Source: Bradyrhizobium sp. B097 (GTDB lineage: Bacteria; Pseudomonadota; Alphaproteobacteria; Rhizobiales; Xanthobacteraceae). Taken from it: a stretch of 64,000 nucleotides of DNA. Shown in pieces: positions 42,248-50,900 of this stretch (the stretch's first letter is position 1; each line of letters begins with the position of its first letter). The notes below the pieces were generated by a model. The model was given only the letters and a program-made list of their open reading frames with translations. It was not told the origin of the DNA and ran no database searches. The position numbers and the translations under genes were made by a program. Location of the stretch: contig NZ_CP152412.1 of the NCBI RefSeq assembly GCF_038957035.1, positions 3,282,501 through 3,346,500 on the forward strand. The letters run 5' to 3'.

Positions 42248-43447
42248 ATGTCTTCCGAATCACAAATCCCCATCGCAGCCAAAGTCGCGCCGCGGCGATT
42301 CGCGCGCAGCCTCGCGGCATTCTATGCCACGACGTTCGGGATGACCGGGGTCCACCTGCCGTTTTTCACGGTGTGGCTGAAGGCGATCGGGATCGATGCC
42401 ACCTGGATCGGCCTCATCACGGCGGTGCCGCCGGTGACGCGCTTCACCGTGCTGCCGCTGGTCACCGCGGCGGCGGAGCGGCGCCAGATGCTGCGCGGCG
42501 CGATGATCGCCACGGGATTCGCCACCGCATTGGGCTTTGCCGTGATCGGCACCCAGCACCAGCCGTTGGTGTTGCTCGCGGTCTATGCGCTGACCTGCTG
42601 CGTGTGGACGCCGATGGTGCCGCTCACCGACGCCTACGCGCTGCGCGGCGTCAGGCAATTTGGCCTCAGCTACGGACCGCTGCGGCTCTGGGGCTCGGCC
42701 GCCTTCGCGGTCTGCGCGCTGATCAGCGGGTTCTTGCTCCGCTATGTCGCCGAGGTCAATTTGATCTGGATCATCACCGCCGTGACGGTGCTCGGCGCTC
42801 TCGTCGGACTGACACTGCGGCCGCTCGGCCGCCCAGCGGCCGCAGCTACGCCGGCGGCCGGCGCGCCGCGGCTGCTGCGCAATCCGACCTTCCTCGCGAT
42901 CATCGTGTCCTCGGCGCTGATCCAGGGCAGCCACGGCGCCTATTACATCTTCGCATCGATTGCCTGGCAGCAGGCCGGCTTCAGCGGCCTGACCATCGCG
43001 GCTCTTTGGGTGCTCGGTGTGATCGCCGAGATCGTGCTGTTTGCGGCCTCGCCGCGCTTCAGGTTGCCATCGGCTGTCCTGGTGATGATCGCGGCCGCCA
43101 GCGCTGTGGCGCGCTGGGCGATCACCGCGCAGGATCCGCCGCTTGCCGTGCTCGCCGTGGTCCAGCTCGGCCACGGGCTGAGCTTCGGCCTCACCCAGGT
43201 CGGCATCATGGGGCTGATGGTGCATCACGTGCCGGTTCATGTAATGGCGCGCGCGCAGGGCTATCTCACCGCCTGCGGCGGCATTGTCGCAAGCACCACG
43301 GCGATCGTCAGCGGCGTGGTCTATGCGCGCTTCGGGCTCGGCGTCTACGACATGATGGCGGCGATGGCGGCCATCGGCGGCTTAGTGATGTGGCTGGCGC
43401 GGAGGCGACTAACCCATCATCCCCAGAGTGCGGCGTCGGGCGGATAG
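42248..43447 (+). CDS. MFS transporter (MFS_1-like, HcaT type)
   Basis: A 399-residue, 12-helix major facilitator protein. The N-terminal ATTFGMTGVHLPFFTVWL, RFTVLPLVTAAAERR loop and YGPLRLWGSAAF in helix 4-5 match the MFS_1-like group that includes the phenylpropionate permease HcaT and nucleoside symporters. It is divergent from the Ala/Pro-rich gene and its 3' end overlaps the dipeptide epimerase gene on the opposite strand by 31 bases. Given that neighbour, dipeptides or muropeptide parts are possible cargo, but this is only a guess from position. Confidence 0.8.
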   Translation: MSSESQIPIAAKVAPRRFARSLAAFYATTFGMTGVHLPFFTVWLKAIGIDATWIGLITAVPPVTRFTVLPLVTAAAERRQMLRGAMIATGFATALGFAVIGTQHQPLVLLAVYALTCCVWTPMVPLTDAYALRGVRQFGLSYGPLRLWGSAAFAVCALISGFLLRYVAEVNLIWIITAVTVLGALVGLTLRPLGRPAAAATPAAGAPRLLRNPTFLAIIVSSALIQGSHGAYYIFASIAWQQAGFSGLTIAALWVLGVIAEIVLFAASPRFRLPSAVLVMIAAASAVARWAITAQDPPLAVLAVVQLGHGLSFGLTQVGIMGLMVHHVPVHVMARAQGYLTACGGIVASTTAIVSGVVYARFGLGVYDMMAAMAAIGGLVMWLARRRLTHHPQSAASGG

Positions 43448-44418
43448 ACCAGGCTGCCCTCGTAGCGCAGGCCGTGGTCGCGGTCCCTGGCCAGCAGCAG
43501 CGGGCCGTCGAGATCGACGAAGCGCGCGGCTTGCGCGATCAGCATCGCCGGCGCCATCGCCAGCGAGGTCGCGACCATGCAGCCGATCATGATCTCGAAG
43601 CCGAGCGCGCGGGCGGCGGCCGCCATCGCGAGCGCTTCGGTCAGTCCGCCGGTCTTGTCGAGCTTGATGTTGACGGCGTCATAACGGCCGCGCAGGCCCT
43701 CGAGTGAGGCGCGGTCATGCACGCTCTCGTCGGCGCAGACCGCAACCGGGCGCTTGATGCGCAGCAGCGCCTCGTCCTTGCCCGCCGGCAGCGGCTGCTC
43801 GATCAGCGTGACGCCGGCATCGGCGCAGGCCGCAAGATTGGCGGCGAGGTTGTCCTCGGTCCAGGCTTCGTTGGCATCGACGATCAGTTCGGATGCCGGC
43901 GCCGCCTTGCGCACGGCGGCGATCCGCGCGGCGTCGCCATCGCCGCCGAGCTTGATCTTGAGCAGCGCGCGGTGCGCGGCCTTCGCGGTGGCCTCCGCCA
44001 TCGCCGCAGGCGTCCCGAGCGAGATCGTATAGGCGGTGGTGCGCGGTTCGGGCGCGGGGCGGCCGAGCAGGTTCCAGATCCGCCTGCCGGCGCGTTTGGC
44101 CTCGAGGTCCGCCAGCGCGCAATCCAGCGCATTGCGGGCGGCGCCAGCGGGCATGCCGGCCTGCAAGGCGATCCGGTCCATGCCACTGGCGAGCGGCCCC
44201 TGCATCGCCTGGATCGCCTGTAGCGTCGCTTCGGGCGTTTCGCCATAGCGCGGATAGGGCACGCATTCGCCGCGGCCGGTGAGGCCGCCCTGGCTCACCT
44301 CGGCCACCACGACGACCGCCTCGGTCTTGGCGCCACGGCTGATCGTGAAGGTTCCGGCGATCGGCCAGCGCTCGATCCGCCCTGTCAGGGAAACCGCTCC
44401 GGGAGGGGTGGAAGTCAT
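43417..44418 (-). CDS. Dipeptide epimerase (enolase superfamily)
   Basis: A 333-residue muconate-lactonizing-type enzyme related to L-Ala-D/L-Glu epimerase (YcjG/YkfB). The acid/base Lys is in LLKIKLGG, metal ligands in IVDANEAW, IEQPLP and CADESVHD, and the second catalytic Lys in VNIKLDKTGG; all are intact. The late IGCMVATSLAMAPA matches the dipeptide-binding loop. Such enzymes turn L-Ala-D-Glu from murein peptides into L-Ala-L-Glu for reuse. It overlaps the convergent MFS gene by 31 bases. Confidence 0.85.
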   Translation of the reverse strand: MTSTPPGAVSLTGRIERWPIAGTFTISRGAKTEAVVVVAEVSQGGLTGRGECVPYPRYGETPEATLQAIQAMQGPLASGMDRIALQAGMPAGAARNALDCALADLEAKRAGRRIWNLLGRPAPEPRTTAYTISLGTPAAMAEATAKAAHRALLKIKLGGDGDAARIAAVRKAAPASELIVDANEAWTEDNLAANLAACADAGVTLIEQPLPAGKDEALLRIKRPVAVCADESVHDRASLEGLRGRYDAVNIKLDKTGGLTEALAMAAAARALGFEIMIGCMVATSLAMAPAMLIAQAARFVDLDGPLLLARDRDHGLRYEGSLVYPPDAALWG

Positions 44419-44552
44419 TTTAAAGTCTACTATTTCCTGAACCGTAGCTTGCGACGCGCAACCAACTATGGCTGGTTAGCGGCAGATTCGACAAGCCGAT
44501 CCGGCAAGCCGCCGGAGATCAACGGCCAGCCGGCTTGAGGGGTAGGCAAAAG

Positions 44553-45686
44553 GTGAGCGGCGACCCGACACTGGAGCGGATAGCCCAAGGCGAAGGACTG
44601 GCGTTGTGTGCGGCGGGCAACTGGACAGCCCGCTTTGCGCCCGCGCTCGAGCGGATCGTCTCCGACGCCGAGAAGCTGCGCGGCAGCCGTCCCCACATCT
44701 TCATCGACGTGTCGCAGGTCGCGAGCCTCGACACGTTCGGCGCGTGGCTGATCGAGCGGCTGCGCCGCAGCCTCAGCGATGCCAGCGCCGAAGCCGAGAT
44801 CGCGGGCCTCTCGGCCAATTATTCCAGCCTGGTCGACGAGGTCCGCCGCGTCGGCCCCGCGCCCAAGGCCGCGAGCGAACCGCTGCTGATATCGGGCATG
44901 CTCGAGCAGATCGGGCGCACCGTGGCCGGGGTCAGCGGCACCATCATCGGCCTCGTTGATATGCTCGGTGCGGTGCTGGCCGCGGCCGCCAAGGTGCTGA
45001 TCCATCCGCGCAGCTTCCGCTTCACCTCGACTGTGCATCACCTCGAGCAGGTCTGCTTGCGCGCGGTGCCGATCGTCGTGCTGATCACCTTCCTGATCGG
45101 CTGCATCATCTCGCAGCAGGGCATCTTCCATTTCCGCAGGTTCGGCGCCGATATCTTCGTGGTCGACATGCTGGGTGTGCTGGTGTTGCGCGAGATCGGC
45201 GTGCTGCTGGTCGCGATCATGGTCGCGGGCCGTTCCGGCTCGGCCTATACCGCCGAACTCGGCTCGATGAAGATGCGCGAGGAGATCGACGCGCTGCGCA
45301 CCATGGGCTTCGATCCGATCGAGGTCTTGATCCTGCCGCGCATGCTGGCACTGGTGCTGGCGCTGCCGATCCTGGCCTTCCTCGGCGCGATGGCCGCGCT
45401 CTATGGCGGCGGCCTGGTGGCCTGGCTCTATGGCGGCGTCGATCCGGAGGCCTTCCTGCTCCGCCTTCGTGATGCCATATCGATCGACCATTTCATCGTC
45501 GGCATGGTCAAGGCGCCTGTGATGGCTGCGGTGATCGGCATCGTCGCCTGCGTCGAGGGACTGGCGGTACAGGGCTCGGCGGAGTCGCTCGGACAGCACA
45601 CCACCGCGTCGGTGGTGAAAGGGATCTTCTTCGTGATCGTGATGGACGGCGTGTTCGCGATCTTCTTCGCCTCGATCGGGATGTGA
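44553..45686 (+). CDS. mlaE: MlaE-family lipid ABC permease with fused STAS domain
   Basis: A 377-residue protein: residues 1-100 form a STAS domain (CAAGNWTARF, FIDVSQVASLDTFGAWLIERL), normally the separate MlaB, and 150-377 are the MlaE permease with QQGIFHFRRFGAD, REIGVLLVAIMVAGRSGSAY, the EEIDALRTMG coupling helix and GIVACVEGL. It moves phospholipids or related lipids between membranes with the ATPase and MCE protein encoded next. A GTG at 44553, preceded by GAGGGG and TAGG, is preferred to a TTG at 44535. It overlaps or abuts the ATPase gene. Confidence 0.9.
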   Translation: MSGDPTLERIAQGEGLALCAAGNWTARFAPALERIVSDAEKLRGSRPHIFIDVSQVASLDTFGAWLIERLRRSLSDASAEAEIAGLSANYSSLVDEVRRVGPAPKAASEPLLISGMLEQIGRTVAGVSGTIIGLVDMLGAVLAAAAKVLIHPRSFRFTSTVHHLEQVCLRAVPIVVLITFLIGCIISQQGIFHFRRFGADIFVVDMLGVLVLREIGVLLVAIMVAGRSGSAYTAELGSMKMREEIDALRTMGFDPIEVLILPRMLALVLALPILAFLGAMAALYGGGLVAWLYGGVDPEAFLLRLRDAISIDHFIVGMVKAPVMAAVIGIVACVEGLAVQGSAESLGQHTTASVVKGIFFVIVMDGVFAIFFASIGM

Positions 45687-45688
45687 TC

Positions 45689-46459
45689 ATGGCGGAGCAG
45701 GACATCGACGCCATCATCCGGGTCCGCGACATCACGGTCCAGTTCGGCAACACCCGTGTGCTCGACGGCCTCGACCTCGACGTCAAGCGCGGCGAGATCC
45801 TCGGCTTCGTCGGCCCGTCCGGCGCCGGCAAATCGGTGCTGACGCGCACGATCATCGGACTCGTGCCGAAAGTCTCCGGCCGCATCGAAGTGTTTGGCGT
45901 CGATCTCGATGCCGCGAACTCGGCGCAGCGCCGCGCCGTCGAGCGGCGCTGGGGCATCCTGTTCCAGCAGGGCGCGCTGTTCTCCTCGCTCACGGTGCGC
46001 CAGAACATCCAGTTTCCGGCGCGCGAATATCTGCGGGTCTCGCAGCGGCTGCTCGACGAGATCATGGTGGCGAAGCTGGTGATGGTCGGGCTGAAGCCCG
46101 AGGTCGCCGATCGCTATCCGTCGGAACTGTCCGGCGGCATGATCAAGCGCGTCGCGCTGGCGCGCGCGCTCGCGCTCGATCCGGAGCTCGTGTTTCTCGA
46201 CGAGCCGACGTCGGGCCTCGATCCGATCGGCGCCGGCGATTTCGACGAGTTGGTGCGCACCCTGCAGCGCACTTTGGGGCTGACCGTTTTCATGGTAACC
46301 CACGATCTCGACAGTCTTTACACGGCGTGCGACCGTATCGCCGTTTTAGGGAACGGTAAGATCATTGCTGCAGGATCGATCGCCGACATGAAGGCATCGC
46401 AGCATCCGTGGTTGCAGCAATATTTCAACGGCAAGCGCGCCCGCGCCGTTGTGGCCTAG
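45689..46459 (+). CDS. mlaF: MlaF-family lipid ABC ATPase
   Basis: A 256-residue ABC ATPase. Walker A is VGPSGAGKS near residue 48, the Q-loop FQQGALFSSLT, the signature LSGGMIKR (Met instead of the usual Gln, as normal for MlaF), and Walker B VFLDEPTSGLDP. It powers the MlaE permease. The ATG at 45689 lies 2 bases after the mlaE stop; an in-frame GTG at 45683 would overlap it. The mlaD gene follows after 121 bases that hold a repeat. Confidence 0.92.
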   Translation: MAEQDIDAIIRVRDITVQFGNTRVLDGLDLDVKRGEILGFVGPSGAGKSVLTRTIIGLVPKVSGRIEVFGVDLDAANSAQRRAVERRWGILFQQGALFSSLTVRQNIQFPAREYLRVSQRLLDEIMVAKLVMVGLKPEVADRYPSELSGGMIKRVALARALALDPELVFLDEPTSGLDPIGAGDFDELVRTLQRTLGLTVFMVTHDLDSLYTACDRIAVLGNGKIIAAGSIADMKASQHPWLQQYFNGKRARAVVA

Positions 46460-46460
46460 C

Positions 46461-46505
46461 CCATGATCCCGAAACGAAAAGACCGGTTTTCGGACGAGAT
46501 CATGC
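46461..46505. repeat. Short palindromic repeat, type 4
   Basis: CATGATCCCGAAA at the left and TTTTCGGACGAGATCATG at the right form an interrupted inverted repeat around ACCGG. The wording (GATCATG ends around CCGGTTTTCGG) is very common between genes in Bradyrhizobium and Rhodopseudomonas. It lies inside the mla operon between mlaF and mlaD. Confidence 0.7.
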
Positions 46506-46580
46506 GCCAACAGGGAATTCGACGGGTTCGAACGCAGGCCGACTGCGCGAGCGCCCAAGAGTGATGAACGCGAGCAATTG

Positions 46581-47456
46581 ATGGAAACGCGGGCGAACTA
46601 CGTCTTGATCGGGGCTTTCACGCTGGCGGTAATCGCCGCGGCGTTCGGCTTCGTGCTGTGGTTCCAGAGCCTGCACACCACCAAGCAGCGCAGCCCCTTG
46701 CGGGTGATCTTCGAGGGGCCGGCGTCGGGCCTGCGCAACGGCGGCAATGTCAATTTTAACGGTATCCGGATAGGGGAAGTGGTCTCGGTCAAGCTCGACA
46801 ACCCCAGGCGCGTGGTCGCGCTGGCGATGATCGAGAACAACGCACCGCTGCGCAAGGACACCCTGGTCGGCCTCGAATTCCAGGGCCTGACCGGCGTCGC
46901 CGCGATCTCGCTGAAGGGCGGCGAGGAGGCCGCTCCGCCGGTGCCGCTGGATGAGGATGGCATCCCGGTTCTGACCGCCGACCCGAATGCGCTGCAGGAT
47001 GTCACCGAAGCGATCCGCGCTACCCTGCAAAACGTCAACCGCATCGTCGCCGACAATCAGCAGTCGGTGAAGAATTCGCTGAAGAATCTCGAGGTCTTCA
47101 CCCAGGCGCTGGCGCGCAATTCCGAGAAGATCGACAACGTCATGCTCAAGGTCGACGGCGTGATGGGCAAGGCCGACAATCTGATGCTGGGCCTCAATGC
47201 GATCGCGGGCGGCAACAATGGCAGCGAGCTGAACCTGATGGTGAAGTCGATCCGCGAGCTCGCCGACGATCTCGACAAGCGATCCAATCTCCTGATCAAC
47301 GACGGCCGCCGCACGCTGTCCGACATCAGCCGCGCCGTGAACAATTTCGACCGCAACCCGAGCCGGGTGATCTTCGGCGGCAGCAACAATGCCGCACCAG
47401 AGCCCGCGCCGGCTCCGGCCGCAGCACCGGCCGGCCCGCGGCGCCGGCAGCAATAG
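46581..47456 (+). CDS. mlaD: MlaD/MCE family substrate-binding protein
   Basis: A 291-residue protein with one N-terminal helix anchor (YVLIGAFTLAVIAAAFGFVLWF, positions 7-28) and a periplasmic MCE domain (FEGPASGLRNGGNVNFNGIRIGEV, ... LEFQGLTGVAAISLKGG), then about 130 residues of coiled coil (NSLKNLEVFTQALARNSEKID) and a Pro/Ala tail. It is the periplasmic lipid-carrying part of the MlaFED complex; the longer coiled-coil form resembles rhizobial and chloroplast TGD2-like proteins. Start at 46581 follows an upstream TTG. No mlaC is present next to it. Confidence 0.9.
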   Translation: METRANYVLIGAFTLAVIAAAFGFVLWFQSLHTTKQRSPLRVIFEGPASGLRNGGNVNFNGIRIGEVVSVKLDNPRRVVALAMIENNAPLRKDTLVGLEFQGLTGVAAISLKGGEEAAPPVPLDEDGIPVLTADPNALQDVTEAIRATLQNVNRIVADNQQSVKNSLKNLEVFTQALARNSEKIDNVMLKVDGVMGKADNLMLGLNAIAGGNNGSELNLMVKSIRELADDLDKRSNLLINDGRRTLSDISRAVNNFDRNPSRVIFGGSNNAAPEPAPAPAAAPAGPRRRQQ

Positions 47457-47495
47457 GCTACGCGCCCTCCGTTCGTCCCGACGATCGTCGCAGTC

Positions 47496-47858
47496 CTACT
47501 GGGGCGCCGCCTCAGATGGCTCGGCTGCTTCAGGAACGAAGCGGCGATAGCGGTCGTCCGGATACGTCTGCTCGGAGTGAATCGTCAGGCTGCGTACGCG
47601 GTGGGGATCGGATGCCGCATCGACGACGCCGTTCGTTGCCGGCCATTCGCGACCGGACGCATCGCGAGTCTCACCGCCGGCCGGCCGGACGGGCGTCGTT
47701 CGAACGAGAGGCGTGTCGGCTGCCGGCTTGTTCGGCTCCTGTATTTTGATGGTCCGGATTTTGGACGGCTGGATCGGGTCCGCCGTCGCAACCGCGGCGA
47801 CCCCAATTATCCCGAGCATCGTCAGCGCGACGATGGGCCGCCAGGGTGCGAGCAACAT
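47496..47858 (-). CDS. Small exported hypothetical protein, 120 aa
   Basis: The N-terminus MLLAPWRPIVALTMLGIIGVAAVATA is a signal peptide. The mature 90 residues are hydrophilic, with TIKIQEPNK, VRTTPVRPAGG, and SLTIHSEQTYPDDRYRRFVPE. GGGAGGG lies 7 bases before the ATG at 47858. It follows the giant coiled-coil gene on the same strand, but a terminator lies between, so it likely has its own promoter. No family recognised. Confidence 0.6.
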   Translation of the reverse strand: MLLAPWRPIVALTMLGIIGVAAVATADPIQPSKIRTIKIQEPNKPAADTPLVRTTPVRPAGGETRDASGREWPATNGVVDAASDPHRVRSLTIHSEQTYPDDRYRRFVPEAAEPSEAAPQ

Positions 47859-47914
47859 CTGAACCCTCCCAGCTCGTTCTCCCGCAAAACTTAGTCTTGC
47901 GGCGGTCAAAAGCA

Positions 47915-47940
47915 AAACGGAGGCATCGCTGCCTCCGTTT
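47915..47940 (-). terminator. Terminator of the giant coiled-coil gene
   Basis: Perfect 11-bp stem AAACGGAGGCA (47915-47925) and TGCCTCCGTTT (47930-47940), loop TCGC. Read on the minus strand it ends in TTTTGCTTTTG, 25 bases after the stop of the giant gene. Confidence 0.85.
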
Positions 47941-47964
47941 CTTGTACTGCGATGGTTCGAACGC

Positions 47965-50900
47965 TTACCCCAGCCGTCCCGCGGCGTGGGCAAGCAGGGT
48001 GTAGACCAGCCCGGTTTCCGAGGTCAGGTGGCCGCTCAGCTCCTGCTGGCCGCGACCTTCGCGGGCGACTTCGTCGAGCAGGCGCTCGAATTCCGCGATG
48101 TAGCGGTCGACCGTCTGCTTGAAGCCGCGGTCGGCGCGGTACTTGCGGGCCACCTCGTCGAAGGCCTTCTGGCCGGCCGGCGTGTAGAGGCGCTTGGAGA
48201 ACGCCTTGTTCTCGCCGCGCTGGTAGCGATCCCACATCTCGGCCGCAAGCGTGCGGTCCATCAGCCGGCCGATGTCGAGCGACAGCGATTCCAGCGGATT
48301 GGCGGTCGGCTGCTGTTGCGGACGCGGGCGCTGCTGGGCGTCGCGGTTCTGCGGGGCAGGCGGCGGCGCGTCGCTGCGGTTGAGCAGGTCGGACAGCCAG
48401 CCATCGCCGTTGTTGGGGCCGGCCGGGCTGACCGACGGGGCCTCGGTGCGGCGCGAGGTGGTTGCCATGCCGAGATCCGGCGGCGGCAGCGTCGCGGCGC
48501 TGTTGCCATTGTCGCGCACGCTGTCCCGCATGCGCACGTCGGCGCGGCCGCCGGCGGCAGCCATCACCGGCTCCTCGTGGCGGACGCTGGCGCGGTTGGA
48601 CGAGACCACGTCGAGCCCGCGGCCGTGATGGGCGACGATGCGGTTCAGCTCGGCCAGGGCCTCGATCTGGTCGACGATCACCTTGCGCATCTGCGCAGTG
48701 TTTTCGGCGGCCTCCTGCGGCATTTCCAGCACGCCGCGGCGCAGCTCGTTGCGGGTGGCCTCGAGCTCGCTGTGCATCTCGCTCGCCATCTGCTTCATCG
48801 CCGTGACCATCGCGGAGAACTTCTCCGTCGATTCCTTGAACATCGCATCGGTCTCGGCGTTGCTCTGCTGGTAGAGGTCGCTCATGGCGTCGACGGTCTG
48901 CTGACGCTCGTTCTCGGCGGCCATGCGCACCGCCTCGAACTGCTTGCTGATCGCAGCCGAACCGGCGCCTGCGGTCTCCGCCACCACGCGCGCGATGTCG
49001 CGGGCGCGTTCTTCGGCCGCGCCGAGCGATTCATCGAGCAGCCCGGTGAAGCGCGACAGCCGCTGGTCGAGATCGGTGGTGCGCAGATCGATGGTCGTGA
49101 CCAGCGATTCCAGCGCCGACTTGCGCTCGCTGACGGAGGCCGTCGTTGAGCGGTTGGCCTGTTCGACCACGGCAGCCGCCTCGATCAGCGCCTTGCCATG
49201 GGTCTCGAACTGGCTCGACAGTGCGCCGAGATCTTCCAGCGCCTTGCCGGTCTTGCTGTTGAACACCGTGAGCTGGTCTTCCAGCGTCTGGGTCGCCACG
49301 CCGTTGCGCGAGGTGACGTCGTTCATGGCGGACACGAAGTCGGCCACGCGGGTCACCAGCGCGCGCTCCAGCGAGTTGAGGTTGTCGTGGGCGCCGGTCA
49401 GCACTTCCTGCAGCAGGATGTTGCCCTCGCGCAGCCGCTCGAACAGCGCCACCGTATCGGTGCGCAGGATCTTGCTGGTCTCCTGCATCTCCGTGACGGC
49501 CGAGATCGAGACCTGGCGCGACTGGTCGATCGCCGCGCGCGAGGCCTGCTCGAGCTCCTTGAGCGACTTCGCCACCGCGCCGGTCGCCTGATCGCCGGCC
49601 GAGGTGATGTTGCGCGCGACATCGCCGCCATGCGCCGCCATCGACTGCGAGAAGGCGAGGCCGCGGGTTTCGATCGCCCTCAGCGCGTCCGCGGTGGCGC
49701 GATCCATGTCGTTCGACAGCTGCGTGGTCTTGGCGGTCAGCGCCTCGACCAGCGAGCCGCGGCGACCGTCGACCATCTGCGACAGCCGCTCGGTCTGCTG
49801 CTGCACATAGGTGACGATCTCGTCGGTCTTGCCGGTCATCGCCGAGCCGAATGCGCTGGAAGCGGACAGCACCGAACGTTCGATGTCGGCGGAGGTCGTC
49901 TTGACCTTGGTCGAGACCTCGTTGGACATGGTGATCAGCGCGGCCTGTGCGTTCTGCGCAGAGGTCTGGATGTTGTCGGTGGTCTTGGCCGTGACCGAAC
50001 CCAGCGCGCGCTCGATATCGGTCGAGAGCGTGCGGATCTGGGCGGCGGCATCGGCGGAGGTCGCCGCAAACGAGCTCTGGGCCTCGCGGGCGCTGCCCAG
50101 GATGGTCTGTGCAGTCTCCGCGCTGGTCGTGGTCAGCGAGCGCTCGATCTCGACCGAGATCGCGCGGATCTGGGTTGCGGCCTCGTTGGACGTTGCCACG
50201 AACGAGTTCTGGGCATCGCGGGCGCTGCCGAGGATCGTCTGGGCGGTGTTGGTGCCGACCGAGGTCAGGGTGCGCTCGACATCGGCTGCCAGCGACTTGA
50301 CGTGGTTGGCTGCATCCGTCGACGCGGTGACGAGGGTGTTCTGCGCCTCGCGCGCGCCGGCCGTCAGCACCTCGACGGTGCCGGAACCGGCCATCGACAG
50401 CGCGCGCTGGATATCGGCAGCAAGCGCCGACACCTTTGTCGCAGACTCGGTCGATGCGTTGACCAGCATGCTCTGGGCTTCACGCGCGCCTGCCGTGATC
50501 GATTCCGCGGTGGCGGAGCCGGCCATCGACAGCGAGCGCTCCATGTCGGCCGCCAGCGTGCGGACCAGATCGGTGGCCTCGGTGGATGCGCCGGCCAGCG
50601 TGCTCTGGGCCTCGCGGGCGGAGGCGACGATGGCTTCCGCGGTGGCCGAGCCTGCCATCGACAGCGAACGCTCGATGTCGGCCGACAGGGTGCGGACCAG
50701 ATTGGTGGCGTCGGTCGAGGCGCCGGCCAGCGTGTTCTGGGCCTCGCGGGCGGAGGCGACGACGGCTTCCGCGGTCGCGGTGCCGGCGGTCGAGAGCGAG
50801 TGCTGCATGTCGGCCGCGAGCGTGCGGACCAGGTTGGTGGCTTCGGTCGACGCGCCGGCCAGCGTGCTCTGGGCCTCGCGGGCGGAGGCGACGACGGCTT

